A stretch of 64,000 bases of DNA, from the NCBI RefSeq assembly GCF_032362555.1, contig NC_083507.1:8745001-8809000 (forward strand), read 5' to 3'. The notes below the pieces were generated by a model that made no database searches, was not told the DNA's origin, and saw only the letters and a program-made list of their open reading frames with translations. The translations under genes were made by a program, and so were the position numbers. This document shows positions 37,301 to 45,541 of the stretch, piece by piece. Each line of letters starts with the position of its first letter. Within the stretch, counting starts at the first letter, position 1. The stretch comes from Amyelois transitella. Lineage: Eukaryota > Arthropoda > Insecta > Lepidoptera > Pyralidae.

Positions 37301-40300
37301 CAGCCCGACCACACCATCGCCGTTGGGCATTCCACGCAGATTACCTTTAATATGCATCAATATTAATTTTTCTATTTTCCTTCTTTGATTAATGAGACAC
37401 TTTAGGTTAAGTTTAAAGGATGTAGGCAACCTTCTTGGTGTGCGCCATAGCAGCGGTTGCCATGATGTTGTTTGTGAGATTTATGTCAAAATATTTTTTA
37501 TTGTGAAATAGATATTCTTAGTTTTACGTTGAATAATATAGACATTTTAAACTGATTATTTTCTCCTCTTTTCTCCTTCTATCTTCTGTAGGAATAAATA
37601 ACTTTTATAACTATACTTCCTACAAAGCTGAAGTATCTTTTTTTTATTATAGCGGTGCCGTGTGCCCAGCACTTAGAATAGGAGTACTCTTAATATTTCC
37701 CATGGATGTCGTAAAAGGCGACTTTCCAATAGGCTAATAAACTTCGGATTCTTTTTGTAGGCGATGGGCTAGCAACCTGTCACTATTTGAATCCCAATTC
37801 CATAATTAAGTCATACAGCTGAACATGGCCTTTCAGACTTTACAAGACTGTTGGCTTTGCCTTCCCCGCAAGGGATATAGACGTGACTCTATGAATGTAT
37901 AGCAGGAGCGATGATTCGGCTCGACCGCCACCAAAGGGAAGATCTTTAGGTGTTATGACGACGATGTTGAGTCGGAGGATATGTATAGCGGTAATTAAAT
38001 GAACACGAAAAGGTAAAGGTTGGCATGGTTACAGCTAAAAGATTTAACTGAAACTAAAAGAGACAAATTGCAACAGCAAATGGGACCAGTTGTTCTAGCT
38101 CACCTGCAGTATGGTTGCCAACTGAATGATAACATCTCTATGATACGGACAGTTCAAAATCTCCCCGAAGCCAATTTGGACAGGATTTAACGCTGCTGTT
38201 ATAACCGTGTTCACGGTTGGCTTTGTGTCTGTAGGGGGCGCCACATTCTCTTCTTTCACTTGAACGTCCATAGGCTGTTGGGGGTTAGGAGTTCCTAAGG
38301 GATTCGGTGTGCCAAGGTTTGGGTTAGGAGTTCCGAGAGAGTGGTTCGGATTTGGCGTCCCTTGGTTTTGGTCTGCCGGAGTGGCCGACCGCTTAATGTT
38401 AGCTATGTTCGGTTTTACGTCGCCGTTTGCCGTTTCTGGAGCAGGTGATAATGGAGCACCGTTGGTTTCTGCAAATAAGTTCGCTTTAATAGAATTTCTG
38501 GCAGTCACATACAAAAGTAGGTAATAACAATCATTATAAATTATGATCAATGATCAATCTTTGTCAAATTGGTTTTTCACTATTTCATTTTTCTCCATCT
38601 ACAAATGTGTAAACCAAAGTCTTAAACGATAACCACATGCTCTGGTCATACGAGAATGAATGAACTATTTTTTATAAATACATATATCCAAGATGAAACC
38701 AAATATTTTCTAATATTCTTCACAATCATGAAAACATTATAAAAAAGAACAATACCTCTTGTACCGTCAGCAGTTTTAGTGAACACCGCTGGCTGGTTCA
38801 ACGAGCGGAGAATGGTTTCAGAGAGCACAGAGCAAATGGCGGCGGCCTTCTTTGCGCACGTCGTGGCGAGGCGGCGAGACAGGCCCTCGCAGCAGACGAA
38901 CTCGCACATGTGTTGAAGGGCGAGTGGCAGGAACAACCTTGTGGTTTGAAGGACAATACATTTGTGAAAATCAAAAACCACGCAGCACTAGATAACTAAC
39001 ATCACAGACATCATTTGTTTAATAGAATAAATGGTTGGGATGATAAATTCACTAAATAACAGTGAAAAGAAGACTGCATGAAAATCTGATGCTTGGTTTA
39101 AATGAAGAAAGTTTAAGTGTGATATGCCATATGAAGTTGGAGGGATTTTTTATTTTAATAAATAATAAAATAAATTACAAGATTTTCAACGTAATTTAAC
39201 TTTTGTAGTTCGTCTTCGCTTTGATTCAAAGAAGTTACAAAGCGTCTTAAATCATTAACTGCTGATAATGCCTGGGCATGTGACAAAATCGGAGTTGACT
39301 CATCTTCTTGATCATTATCACTTTCAGCCTCTTCTTGTGTGTTATTCACATTCTTAATCAGTTCAGTCAGTCCGCTGGTCGCTGCCACAGAGGTAATATG
39401 TGTTGGCCGTTAGGGCGTATTAAACGGGATGACGAATCGTATTAAGCGTTAAAGAATGTATGAAAACATGTCTCAAGTTGCAGGGATTGATGCAAAATGG
39501 CGTATTATGCGAGAAATCGTATTAAGCGTGATCGTATTAAACGGGTTCTACTGTATGTAATTAGATTGGAATAAAATAATAGAACAACCAAGAAATACCT
39601 GAGAAGTCCATCATCTGGTGCCCTTTTGTCGAGTAACTCAATAATCCAAGTAAGGAAGTCTTGTCTGTCCAACAGTCCTTCGTCTAACATGTACTTTGCG
39701 AGGCGACAGCAGTAATTCCACAGTTTAAGAGCTTGTCTCCAATCAGTGCTTTCCGATTGCCCAGGGGTCGATGATCCCAGTGCTAGAGAATTGGGATTGA
39801 TTAGAAATAAATTATTAATTCACATAATTAATTATCAAATTGTATATCGTTAAATGCAACTAAGGGAGTGGCTAATAAACTTGGGATTCCTCTTGTACAT
39901 GAGATCTGAATTCTATTATTTAACCATACAGATGAATGTGGCCTTTCAGTCTTCAAGACTGTTAGCTCTGTCTACCCCATAAGGGATACAGATCTAAAGG
40001 TCCCTCATTCAGCACAGTTTTTTGAATAAATGTGGATGCACCTAATACTGTCTTCTTCTATTTAAATTAATCACTTGTACAAGTGCAAGTCCATGATAAA
40101 TAAATGTAAAGAAGGAATAAACTCCCGCGACTTTACTCTCACCTACGCAAGTGCCGCCTCAACTCTGCCAGGGTAGCTATGTCCCAAAGCACCCATAACA
40201 GTGGCTTGGGCAAAGTGGTGTGACCCGAGAATGATTGGAATAACTTTTTCCATATACATAGTTTGATTAGGTACCTACTTAAAAAATAAGAAAAGATTTA

Positions 40301-42325
40301 CCACTTGTATTTCCTGGAGAGTGCATGGAATTGGGCACTGATGTGCTGTTAGGTGTGGAGCCACCAGGGGGATTGCCTGATGAGTTATGTCCTGGCGTAG
40401 CTGGGCCTTAAAATTATACAGCTGTTTTATTTACATCCTTTATTTATATAATTGTTTGAATAGGCTTTTACAACGTAAAAAACAAAAAAACAATTATTTG
40501 TTTAGCATATTTGGGTAACAGAGTTGTCATATGATAAATATTTTAATGATATATTTCTAAAGTTCAATTAACATAAGAAATAATAATTACCTGACTGTGA
40601 TGGAGGTGTCTTATCGGAAACACTGCCTGGCACAGCATTTTGATAGTATTCAGATAGTTTTGGTATTTGGTCTTTTAGGAACTTTATCAAAGTTGTCGTC
40701 CATTCTGTAAATCACACATGACTATAGGTAATATATAGGTTTTATGTAGAAAACATTATGTACACATATACTTTTTTAACTAAGTATATAAAAACAAAAC
40801 ATACCAAAGTTGGGTGATTCTATTCAAACAAATAATTAAGTAAAGAGTAAAAAGAATCACCCAAATTTATTATATAATTTGGAAGGGGAAAATCTCATTC
40901 TAATATTTATTATCCTCCAGATATTTTTCCACTATCCATGATGGAGAAAAACAGGGGTGATTAATCTATCTTCAATCATGTTTGGTGCACCAGGTCAAAG
41001 AGCTTATTTCCTTAATAATTTTTCTTATGATATCTATGGAAAGACAAAGTTGTTCTATTTTATAATTAAATAAAAATCTGTTATAATTTTACCTGTTGTA
41101 GGATCTGGTAACTGTCTTTTCTTGATCTTGGCCTCGGAGACAGCCACAGTGTATGCTGAGCTTAACTTTATAAACCAGGCAGCACGAGGCATGGACACTT
41201 GAAACTCAGTCAATGTTATAAATATTTCCTCTTTCTTGTTGAAGTTTGGAGCTTTTTTTGCTAACTGAGAAAGTGGTTTACTTCCTAAAACAATAGGTAT
41301 ATTATAGTAACTGTAGAGTTCCCTTAAAATTTTAAAGTGATCTCTTAATACTTACTTATGTACAAATAATATTATATACTTTGCTAGCTTATACTTACAA
41401 CTTGCAAAATAATCTGCTCCGCTAAACTTACAACCATGCAAGCATAACTGCAGCTTCCTAAGCTCAGTTGTTTTGGCTGTACATTATTCAACAATTACTT
41501 ATTAACAAACATATAGTCATATCTATATCCCTTGCGGGTTAGACAGAACAGTCTTGAAATCAAACAAAACTGAAAGTCTAAGTTCAGCTGTATTATACAA
41601 ATATTCAAGAAATATTTAACTAAAATAAAATTATGACACATGGTACACTAAAAGGAATTATGGCTTAACACAAACTCTTAATTTTTGTAACATAGCTTAC
41701 CAGCTAAATCTTTAAACCAAGCTTCAATTTGAGGTTTAGTGCGAGCAGTTGCAGGCCAAAAATTGTCTTTGGGATTCACTTGTTGTCTCTTCCGCCCACA
41801 GTCTGGTAGAGTGTTCAATTCCTCTTTTTTCAATAATATCCCAGAGAAAAACTGCCCAATCTGAAAATTACAAACATTTTGGAATTGAACTACATATTTA
41901 AAATACAACTTTGTAACCGAAATACTATACTGCTATCATAATAAGTAACTATACTGCTATTAAAATATCATTACTTTAGTATTCAGTCAAAGGCAATAAA
42001 GAAGATTATGGTAAATTAGAATTATCGTATTCGAAATGCGATTAGTAGTCTTATAATGTCAAAATATACATTAAAAATCAATACCTATACTTGCACCCTA
42101 GATTTGTTGAGAGAATGAAAGTGTTATGTAAAGTACCTTTGAAGCAGAGTAGTTGGAGTTCCTAGCAGTCCCGAATTCATCACTGGACGGCGGTGATGTG
42201 GAGAAACCATGTTTTACGTTCGTGGACGTAAGCTCGTCCTCCTTCTGACGAGGCTCTTGTGGATAAACATCAGGCGGTCCCAGTCTAGGCCGTTTTAGCG
42301 GCCGTGTCTCGTACATGATCCCCAT
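12874..42325 (-). CDS. MED12: Mediator complex subunit 12 (kohtalo), about 47 exons
   Basis: Nuclear scaffold of the Mediator CDK8 kinase module; its N-terminus activates Cyclin C-CDK8. The start at 42325 ([20 protein letters not shown]) fits the family; the open frame upstream of it has only a TTG. Landmarks along the gene: the N-terminal activation segment, the LCEWAV block (exon 12), CTLISRGDL (exons 14-15), the [18 protein letters not shown] segment (exon 18), [55 protein letters not shown] and [13 protein letters not shown] long Gln/Gly/Met-rich tail ends in QQPPY at 12874. The CDS is about 7.15 kb (near 2,380 residues) if one copy of the exon-18 repeat is used, and up to about 2,980 residues with twelve. 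Exons are listed in the block entries. Splice phases agree throughout except at one unresolved small exon between 20265 and 19486. Confidence 0.95.
13145..13250 (-). repeat. Diverged repeat, family C
   Basis: Reverse-complement relative of the unit at 19078-19250 (tggatgaagcgaaagaagta, caagtggaaag). It lies in the intron before the last MED12 exon. Confidence 0.6.
18664..18790 (-). pseudogene. Decayed duplicate of MED12 exon 35
   Basis: The intron just 3' of exon 35 contains a diverged copy of that exon. Shared blocks in the same order include gttgcgtgagcag, tcaatc, cgtcgtat, aacatg and ccgcgagt, each also in 18840-18935. The copy has indels and stops, so it is not coding. Confidence 0.7.
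19077..19250 (-). repeat. Dispersed repeat, family C, with an internal duplication
   Basis: A catacata tail, then acgcctctttcccggagggg, then a stretch with gccacgatctctgcata that occurs twice 55 bp apart. A fragment of the same family is at 53850-53895 and a diverged one at 13145-13250. Confidence 0.75.
20541..21650 (-). pseudogene. Decayed duplicate of MED12 exon 31, split by the LTR element
   Basis: Sequence flanking the LTR element (20541-20568 and 21562-21650) together matches exon 31 on the plus strand: acgttaactgatt... gcgccacagtgtgcag joins to caaactcagttctgaagag, acgttcgggaactgcttaaa and cattagctgcaagtctaacc. Exon 31 (21666-21829) has the same blocks in the same order with scattered changes. 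The copy lies in the intron just 3' of exon 31 and was already there when the element inserted. Confidence 0.75.
20569..21556 (+). mobile_element. Miniature LTR retrotransposon (TRIM-like), copy 1
   Basis: Two 255-bp LTRs (20569-20823 and 21302-21556) that appear identical, each TG...CA and each with a TATA motif (gctatatatac). The primer-binding site TGGTGACCCCGACGTGA is at 20825-20841, two bases into the 478-bp internal region. A G-rich polypurine tract (ttgggggggagta) lies before the 3' LTR. A perfect 5-bp target duplication, TGCAG, is at 20564-20568 and 21557-21561. No gag or pol domain is recognisable. A 270-codon open frame from 20787 runs through both LTR edges and is Ser/Gln/Thr-rich; I do not regard it as a gene. 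The primer site fits the 3' end of tRNA-Trp, as used by CsRn1/Kabuki-type Ty3 elements (from general knowledge). Confidence 0.92.
22571..24400 (-). other. Large MED12 intron between exons 28 and 29
   Basis: 1.8 kb, AT-rich. No coding segment is needed: the flanking phases (2 and 1) match directly. The stretch 23950-24040 is GC-richer with short palindromic pieces (gcgccacgtgtggcg) and looks like a repeat remnant. Confidence 0.6.
25195..25440 (-). pseudogene. Decayed duplicates of the 3' end of MED12 exon 26
   Basis: In the intron 3' of exon 26, 25200-25265 reads on the minus strand as ARFTC, then after a one-base shift [11 protein letters not shown], against [19 protein letters not shown] of the exon. 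It even keeps the exon's donor context (ccag|gtctgt). A second partial match (gatagcaagtcagcctagca) is at 25395-25425. Both are frameshifted and non-coding. Confidence 0.7.
25700..25885 (+). repeat. RTE-like LINE 3' end remnant, family D
   Basis: Contains acgcaacggattttgatgcg and ends gcgaagacggggcgggtcgctagttg, the common 3' terminus of lepidopteran RTE-type repeats. A related copy on the other strand is at 29258-29483, and pieces are at 63190-63285 and 63600-63665. Confidence 0.65.
26080..26335 (+). repeat. tRNA-derived SINE, family B
   Basis: A good RNA polymerase III B box (gggttcgaatcccgg near 26156) followed by the same body as 10040-10290 and ending tgtgtaatttgtcccgta. Confidence 0.8.
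26745..26830 (+). repeat. SINE family A fragment
   Basis: The 3' third of the family, with tgaacgtggcctttcagt and ctgtataccccgtaagggat. Confidence 0.65.
28541..28760 (-). repeat. CA microsatellite and SINE family A copy
   Basis: A (CA)n run at 28541-28558 serves as the tail of a family A unit (28559-28760) in reverse orientation (tagcggggtagacagagcca, gacaggttgctagcccatcg). Confidence 0.8.
29258..29483 (-). repeat. RTE-like 3' end, family D
   Basis: Starts ctagcggcccgccccggctt and contains tgccaaattttatcaaaatc, ending tcctctttattattagtgtgga. It lies in a MED12 intron beside exon 20. Confidence 0.7.
29910..30147 (-). repeat. Diverged tandem duplication covering the end of MED12 exon 19 and its donor
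   Basis: The stretch about 30035-30147 (with ttggtttatttacattgaag, then the exon-19 end acctgaaatttctgcgtt) is repeated at about 29920-30035 as ttggtttatttacattgagg, then acctgaaatgtctgtgtt. The second copy is intronic and keeps a donor-like gtgaac. Confidence 0.75.
30272..30545 (-). repeat. SINE family A, near full length
   Basis: (TACA)n tail at 30267-30290, then the full unit in reverse to tgccgggaaccacacggca. It lies in the intron between the exon-18 array and exon 19, so any splice from the array must skip over it. Confidence 0.85.
30603..30646. repeat. 44-bp perfect palindrome with a 2-nt spacer
   Basis: Arms of 21 bp (tacaatgtaacgtataacgta and its exact complement) separated by gt. 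It lies about 190 bp from the end of the exon-18 array. Confidence 0.9.
30833..32822 (-). repeat. 162-bp tandem array, 12 full copies plus a partial copy
   Basis: Units run from 32816 down to 30873 (12 x 162 bp), followed by a partial unit that diverges after GAGCCCGA near 30833. The copies appear identical at base level. The unit contains the 3' part of MED12 exon 18 plus about 20 bp of the following intron (gtctgtatactgactg). The upstream boundary shows where the duplication joined: the native sequence before copy 1 is CGCCACTAC, but the internal junctions read TGCCACCAC. The unit is GC-rich (CGGCGGGCGGCAG), unlike its AT-rich surroundings. Confidence 0.97.
30833..32935 (-). other. MED12: MED12 exon 18 with twelve-copy tandem repeat
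   Basis: The exon starts at 32935 (acceptor CTAG) with a Ser/Ala/Gly-rich stretch, then twelve identical 54-residue units ([16 protein letters not shown] to [13 protein letters not shown]), then a partial 13th unit whose frame stops at 30822. Each unit holds a donor (ACC AAA G|gtctgt). The first is at 32678 and the last at 30896, spaced 162 bp. The next exon begins AA ATC TGC, so any of the twelve donors gives KKMTKEICKLF in phase. In other animals the segment with GVGKQRDDARHAIKKITK is present once. With the first donor the exon is 258 nt and the protein looks normal. Confidence 0.93.
33674..33885 (+). repeat. Composite of SINE family A and family B fragments
   Basis: 33674-33765 matches family A (gcgatgggctagcaacctgt). 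33775-33885 matches the 3' half of family B (cttcgaggcttactcaattt, tctcccgtagg). Confidence 0.7.
35055..35135 (-). repeat. SINE family A fragment
   Basis: tcacgtcctcatcccttact, then gaaaagactaaaaggccacg, diverged from the family A tail end. It lies in a MED12 intron. Confidence 0.6.
35640..35880 (+). repeat. Unnamed dispersed repeat in a MED12 intron
   Basis: Contains cgtgaggaaacctgcactgt and a later ccagagaggtgaggatgcaa. The second half resembles 56560-56650, which suggests an old dispersed family. I do not recognise a name. Confidence 0.45.
37655..37985 (+). repeat. SINE family A copy followed by an LTR fragment
   Basis: A full-length family A unit (37655-37900) abuts a diverged outer LTR piece (37903-37980, gcgatgattcggctcgaccg) of the miniature LTR family. 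Confidence 0.75.
39155..39553 (-). mobile_element. Internally deleted Tigger/pogo-like DNA transposon remnant
   Basis: Lies in the MED12 intron between exons 6 and 7. On the minus strand a terminus CAGTAGAACCCG starts at 39553, next to a TA dinucleotide. An AT-rich stretch with repeated cgtattaa units follows, then an open frame (39388-39155, 77 codons) with an acidic stretch and a [15 protein letters not shown] helix like the C-terminal tail of Tigger transposases. The catalytic DDE region is missing. The superfamily is an inference from the terminus and the tail. Confidence 0.55.
39840..40000 (+). repeat. SINE family A fragment
   Basis: cgttaaatgcaactaaggga through ctgtctaccccataagggat, with an internal deletion. 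Confidence 0.65.
41513..41595 (-). repeat. SINE family A fragment
   Basis: atatctatatcccttgcggg, ttagacagaacagtcttgaa, strongly eroded. Confidence 0.55.
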
Positions 42326-42979
42326 GGTATCGGGATACAATAATTTGTCTGTGTTATTTCCAAAAATATGTTATTGTTACACGAACACAACAGTAAGTAG
42401 CTTCGAGAAGTAACACTTCCACTGCAAAACACCGTTAGTGGTTTACAATTGGTACATCTTACCTTTCATTTAAAATGTATATGAAAGATGCATGATTTTT
42501 CTTAGTGCTAAACTCAAAATACTATTACAAAATAATATTTTATACAAAAATATTTTTATTCCATTACTGAATAAATACAATACATGACATTATTTTTTTT
42601 TAATCAATGTTATGCCCGCCACAGATAATGTTATGTACTTAATTACATATAGACACACTGTGCTGTATTCATGCGTTTTTCGCTTTTTACCGATTCATAT
42701 CGGGCACATACAGATATTTTTTTCAAATGTTGGTACTACCTTAACAGTGACAGCTGTCAGAAGTATTGTCATTGTCACGCTTACGTCATGATTAGCACTC
42801 ACTATGCAGACAGATTTCTGCTTTCAAATTTGAATTAACAAACAAGGCAATAAAGACTAAATTTCAACAATAATTGATGGATGTGAGTGAAAACAATTGC
42901 ACGGCCGGTGCTTATTTTAATGTGAGGTACATTTTTTGGTATCGGAAGATAGCTCAAAATAATAATAATATCATTATAA
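42326..42979. promoter_or_regulatory. Divergent promoter region between MED12 and PIN4
   Basis: 655 bp separate the two start codons, which point away from each other. Both 5' UTRs and both core promoters must lie here. A perfect 12-bp palindrome, tgacagctgtca, is near 42752. No TATA box stands out for either gene. Confidence 0.6.
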
Positions 42980-44508
42980 ATGCCACCAAAGAAACTGTAG
43001 CGGGAGCGATGATTCGGCTCGACCGCCACCAAAGGGAAGATCTTCCGCCAGGCTAGGTGTTATGCCTGGGGAACCGCGGCTCCGACGATGTTGTGTCGGA
43101 GGTTGTATATATAGCTCCAATCCGTGAAATCTCTGAAATCGCGTTCTAGATACTTCGCTGCTATTGGTTGAGCGCGTCAATTTCTTCGAGATGATTGACA
43201 GTAGTTGTTTGATTTGATGTTGCGGCGAGTGGCGTAGAGATGTCGCCACAGTACTCCCCCCCAAGACCGGAGGTCTGAAGTCTTGATCTTGCTGTGCAAT
43301 CTGTGCTTCAGTTGTAGCTTGCAAGTGCCAGTAGTCTTCCAGTGAGTCGGAAGTTGCTCGAAGTCCTAGTGAGTCAGGAGTGAGCTGTTGCGTTGCTCGT
43401 AGTCTGCGGTGAGTCGAGACAGTAGAGAGCGAAGTCGACTTGTTGGCGCCGGTAGATATCGTGCAGAGCTGCCACGCTGGAGAGTAGAGCGGCCGTCGAA
43501 GAGATCCAGGCGTGGGCTGCGGTAGATGCGTCGGTCGCTGAAGTCGATGAGAGTGAGTGCGGGTGGAGACAGGACCAGGAAGCTCGTTGAGTTGGCTGCG
43601 ATGGACCTGCTGCGATACCCAGTTGCTGGCTTGCTGTGAGACTGCTTGCAGAGTGAGGAGTGATGCTGAGGATTGGAGTGGATGATGATGGAGAAGGTTG
43701 CTTCCAATCACGTCGGGGTCACCAATGTAGCGGGAGCGATGATTCGGCTCGACCGCCACCAAAGGGAAGATCTTCCGCCAGGCTAGGTGTTATGCCTGGG
43801 GAACCGCGGCTCCGACGATGTTGTGTCGGAGGTTGTATATATAGCTCCAATCCGTGAAATCTCTGAAATCGCGTTCTAGATACTTCGCTGCTATTGGTTG
43901 AGCGCGTCAATTTCTTCGAGATGATTGACAGTAGTTGTTTGATTTGATGTTGCGGCGAGTGGCGTAGAGATGTCGCCACAAAACAATCAGAAAAGGGAAA
44001 GGCAGGTGGAAGTAGTAAAGGTGGTGGAGGTGGAAAATCAGGAGGAGATTCGAAAGGTTATGTCGCATTTAAATATAATTACAATCATATGACCCTTTTT
44101 AAGTTTTGGAATTGTTTAAAAATGGTACATTTGTACGGTATCTACATAAATGTAATGTGTTTTTCATGAAATATTATTTTGAATTTAGAATCAGCTGGAA
44201 AAGAAAAAAAAGGTGGGACAGCTGTCAAAGTCCGTCACATTTTGTGCGAGAAACAGTCAAAATGTTTGGAGGCGCTGGAAAAACTGAAAGCCGGACAAAA
44301 GTTTCCGGATGTAGCCGCCGCGTATAGCGAGGACAAGGCGAGGCAAGGTGGAGATCTCGGCTGGATGACCCGTGGGTCTATGGTGGGTCCATTCCAGGAT
44401 GCGGCATTCGCCTTGCCCATATCGTCAGTCACGAACCCTGTTTACACAGATCCACCTGTAAAAACTAAGTTTGGTTACCATATTATAATGGTAGAAGGCA
44501 AAAAATGA
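42980..44508 (+). pseudogene. PIN4: PIN4 (parvulin 14), reading frame broken by an LTR element in exon 1
   Basis: Peptidyl-prolyl cis-trans isomerase of the parvulin type. Exon 1 begins at 42980 (ATG CCA CCA AAG AAA C). It is cut after 16 nt by the element at 42996-43980, resumes at 43981 with a duplicated AAAC, and ends at the donor 44056. Exon 2 is 44189-44508. Around the insertion the two sides are in phase: before it MPPKK, after it a Lys/Gly/Ser-rich tail of the family type. Exon 2 gives [30 protein letters not shown], then a typical [10 protein letters not shown] end. With the insertion the frame reads MPPKKL and stops. No other in-frame ATG lies before the catalytic domain, so this haplotype looks null unless the element is removed from the RNA. 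Confidence 0.88.
42996..43980 (-). mobile_element. Miniature LTR retrotransposon (TRIM-like), copy 2, inside PIN4 exon 1
   Basis: Two 255-bp LTRs (42996-43250 and 43726-43980) that look identical, with a 475-bp internal region, the tRNA-Trp-type primer site on the minus strand next to 43725, and the polypurine tract near 43252-43270. It is flanked by a 4-bp duplication, AAAC (42992-42995 and 43981-43984). It is antisense to PIN4 and inverted relative to copy 1 at 20569-21556, to which it is very similar. No gag or pol domain is present; a long open frame spans it (43762-42974), as in copy 1, without recognisable domains. Confidence 0.93.
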
Positions 44509-45229
44509 CAGGCATGGTGTTTGAGTTTGAATATTTCTGGGCGATACTGCTGTTGTTCATTATGGAGCGAATATGTTGCCTGCAAGAACAGTTTGATAAG
44601 GATTTTGTCAAGCTCCCTGACCCACAGAGGTCTAATGATTCGCTCACTTCTAATATAGATGACTTTGCTAATACAGAGTAAGTATATCATTTACATGAAG
44701 GTTTTATAAATGTAAATATTTTTATTCAAACATTTACATTATACATATCCAAGGAATATCTCCCATAAAAGCCTCAGTACATGCAGCACAATACAATAAC
44801 TTACAAATATTCTTTAGTTAAGTTAAACTTTATTACAATTATGCTATAAGAATGACTTGTTCTTATCATTCTACCATTTGTCTTGATTGACAATAGTTGT
44901 CTCACCTCGCTAATCTGTATTATGGTTGTGCCTCTTTCCATAGTCTTCTTCCAATTAATTCATATGAAAGATAATATGATGTGATCCTCTAATAAAATAA
45001 GTCAATATATTGCTGCATTTTTTATTGTTGCTGCATTATTTAGTGACCAGTGCATATTCTTTGTTTCAGCTTTAGCCTCAAGCTGAGTTTCCTGCGTTTG
45101 TGCCGTCTGATGCACGTTACGATGCTGCTGAGCCTCGTATACTTCTTCAACATTTGTCTATGGTTCATCATGACAAAGCGTGCCTCGCCCAGAACTCTAC
45201 GCTACAAGTTCCGACTTGCATTACCTTGA
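44505..45229 (+). CDS. Unidentified 110-residue two-helix membrane protein, overlapping PIN4 stop
   Basis: Exons 44505-44677 and 45070-45229 (donor GA|gtaagt, acceptor cag|C), in phase. The ATG overlaps the PIN4 stop as ATGA. The first helix is about residues 9-24 ([17 protein letters not shown]) and the second about 72-92 ([20 protein letters not shown]). Between them is a polar acidic loop; the C-terminus is basic ([18 protein letters not shown]). There is no gap for a separate promoter, so it is probably the second cistron of the PIN4 mRNA, translated by reinitiation. An AATAAA at 45252-45257, 23 nt after the stop, could serve both. I do not recognise the family. The intact splice sites, phase and helix pattern argue for a real gene. 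Confidence 0.7.
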
Positions 45230-45251
45230 CCTGTCTTATTTTCTGATGTGG

Positions 45252-45257
45252 AATAAA
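45252..45257 (+). terminator. Polyadenylation signal for the PIN4 transcript unit
   Basis: AATAAA just after the stop of the 110-residue frame, followed by a T-rich stretch. It is the first good signal after PIN4. Confidence 0.6.
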
Positions 45258-45541
45258 CTTTTCTAATGTTCTCATTATATTTTTTTCTTCATTTTATACA
45301 GTGTGTTAAGGGTAAACAAACAAGCCTATTAAATGTAGTTTTAGCCACCCACAATCTCCATGTACACATTACGAATCTTGAATTTTCAAAATGCTACCGA
45401 AAAATGATATCTCAGTTCACAATTCACTGCGGTTTCCTTATAGACCAACTGCACAACTAGCTGTGCTCAATAGTTAGTCCATCTATGATGCATTAGCCTT
45501 GGTCTGGTTTACATGACTTATCACTAGTATGCCTGTCTATT

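Larger units (their letters stand above)
33116..37344 (-). other. MED12: MED12 exons 9-17
   Basis: Exons 37195-37344, 36639-36726, 36245-36387, 35449-35599, 34924-35031, 34408-34533, 33922-34061, 33438-33574, 33116-33192, all phase-consistent. Exon 9 has [15 protein letters not shown], exon 11 [12 protein letters not shown], exon 12 [17 protein letters not shown] and exon 13 [19 protein letters not shown]. Exon 14 has [20 protein letters not shown], one of the best conserved stretches of the family. Exons 15-17 are Ser/Pro/Asp-rich and probably disordered ([34 protein letters not shown], then Met/Gly/Pro). Confidence 0.9.
38104..42325 (-). other. MED12: MED12 exons 1-8 (N-terminal CDK8-activating region)
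   Basis: Exons 42137-42325, 41701-41860, 41093-41284, 40591-40704, 40302-40406, 39599-39782, 38756-38937, 38104-38468; phases close at every junction. Exon 1 carries the nuclear-localisation-like RPLKRPR and the [15 protein letters not shown] stretch that corresponds to the kinase-activating segment of other MED12 proteins. Exon 3 has [12 protein letters not shown]. Exon 5 is a Ser/Pro/Gly-rich linker. Exon 6 has [17 protein letters not shown] typical of the family, and exon 7 has [14 protein letters not shown]. Exon 8 contains a GTPNPN-type short tandem repeat, a Pro/Asn-rich disordered insert. Confidence 0.9.

Noticed and set aside
42326-42340. Five extra codons upstream of the MED12 start
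   Set aside because: The frame begins with TTG, not ATG. The family start aligns with the ATG at 42325.
44166-44188. Alternative PIN4 start in the intron before exon 2 that would bypass the insertion
   Set aside because: The in-frame codon at 44179 is TTG and lies before the acceptor; the ATG at 44166 is in another frame. Neither gives a credible N-terminus.
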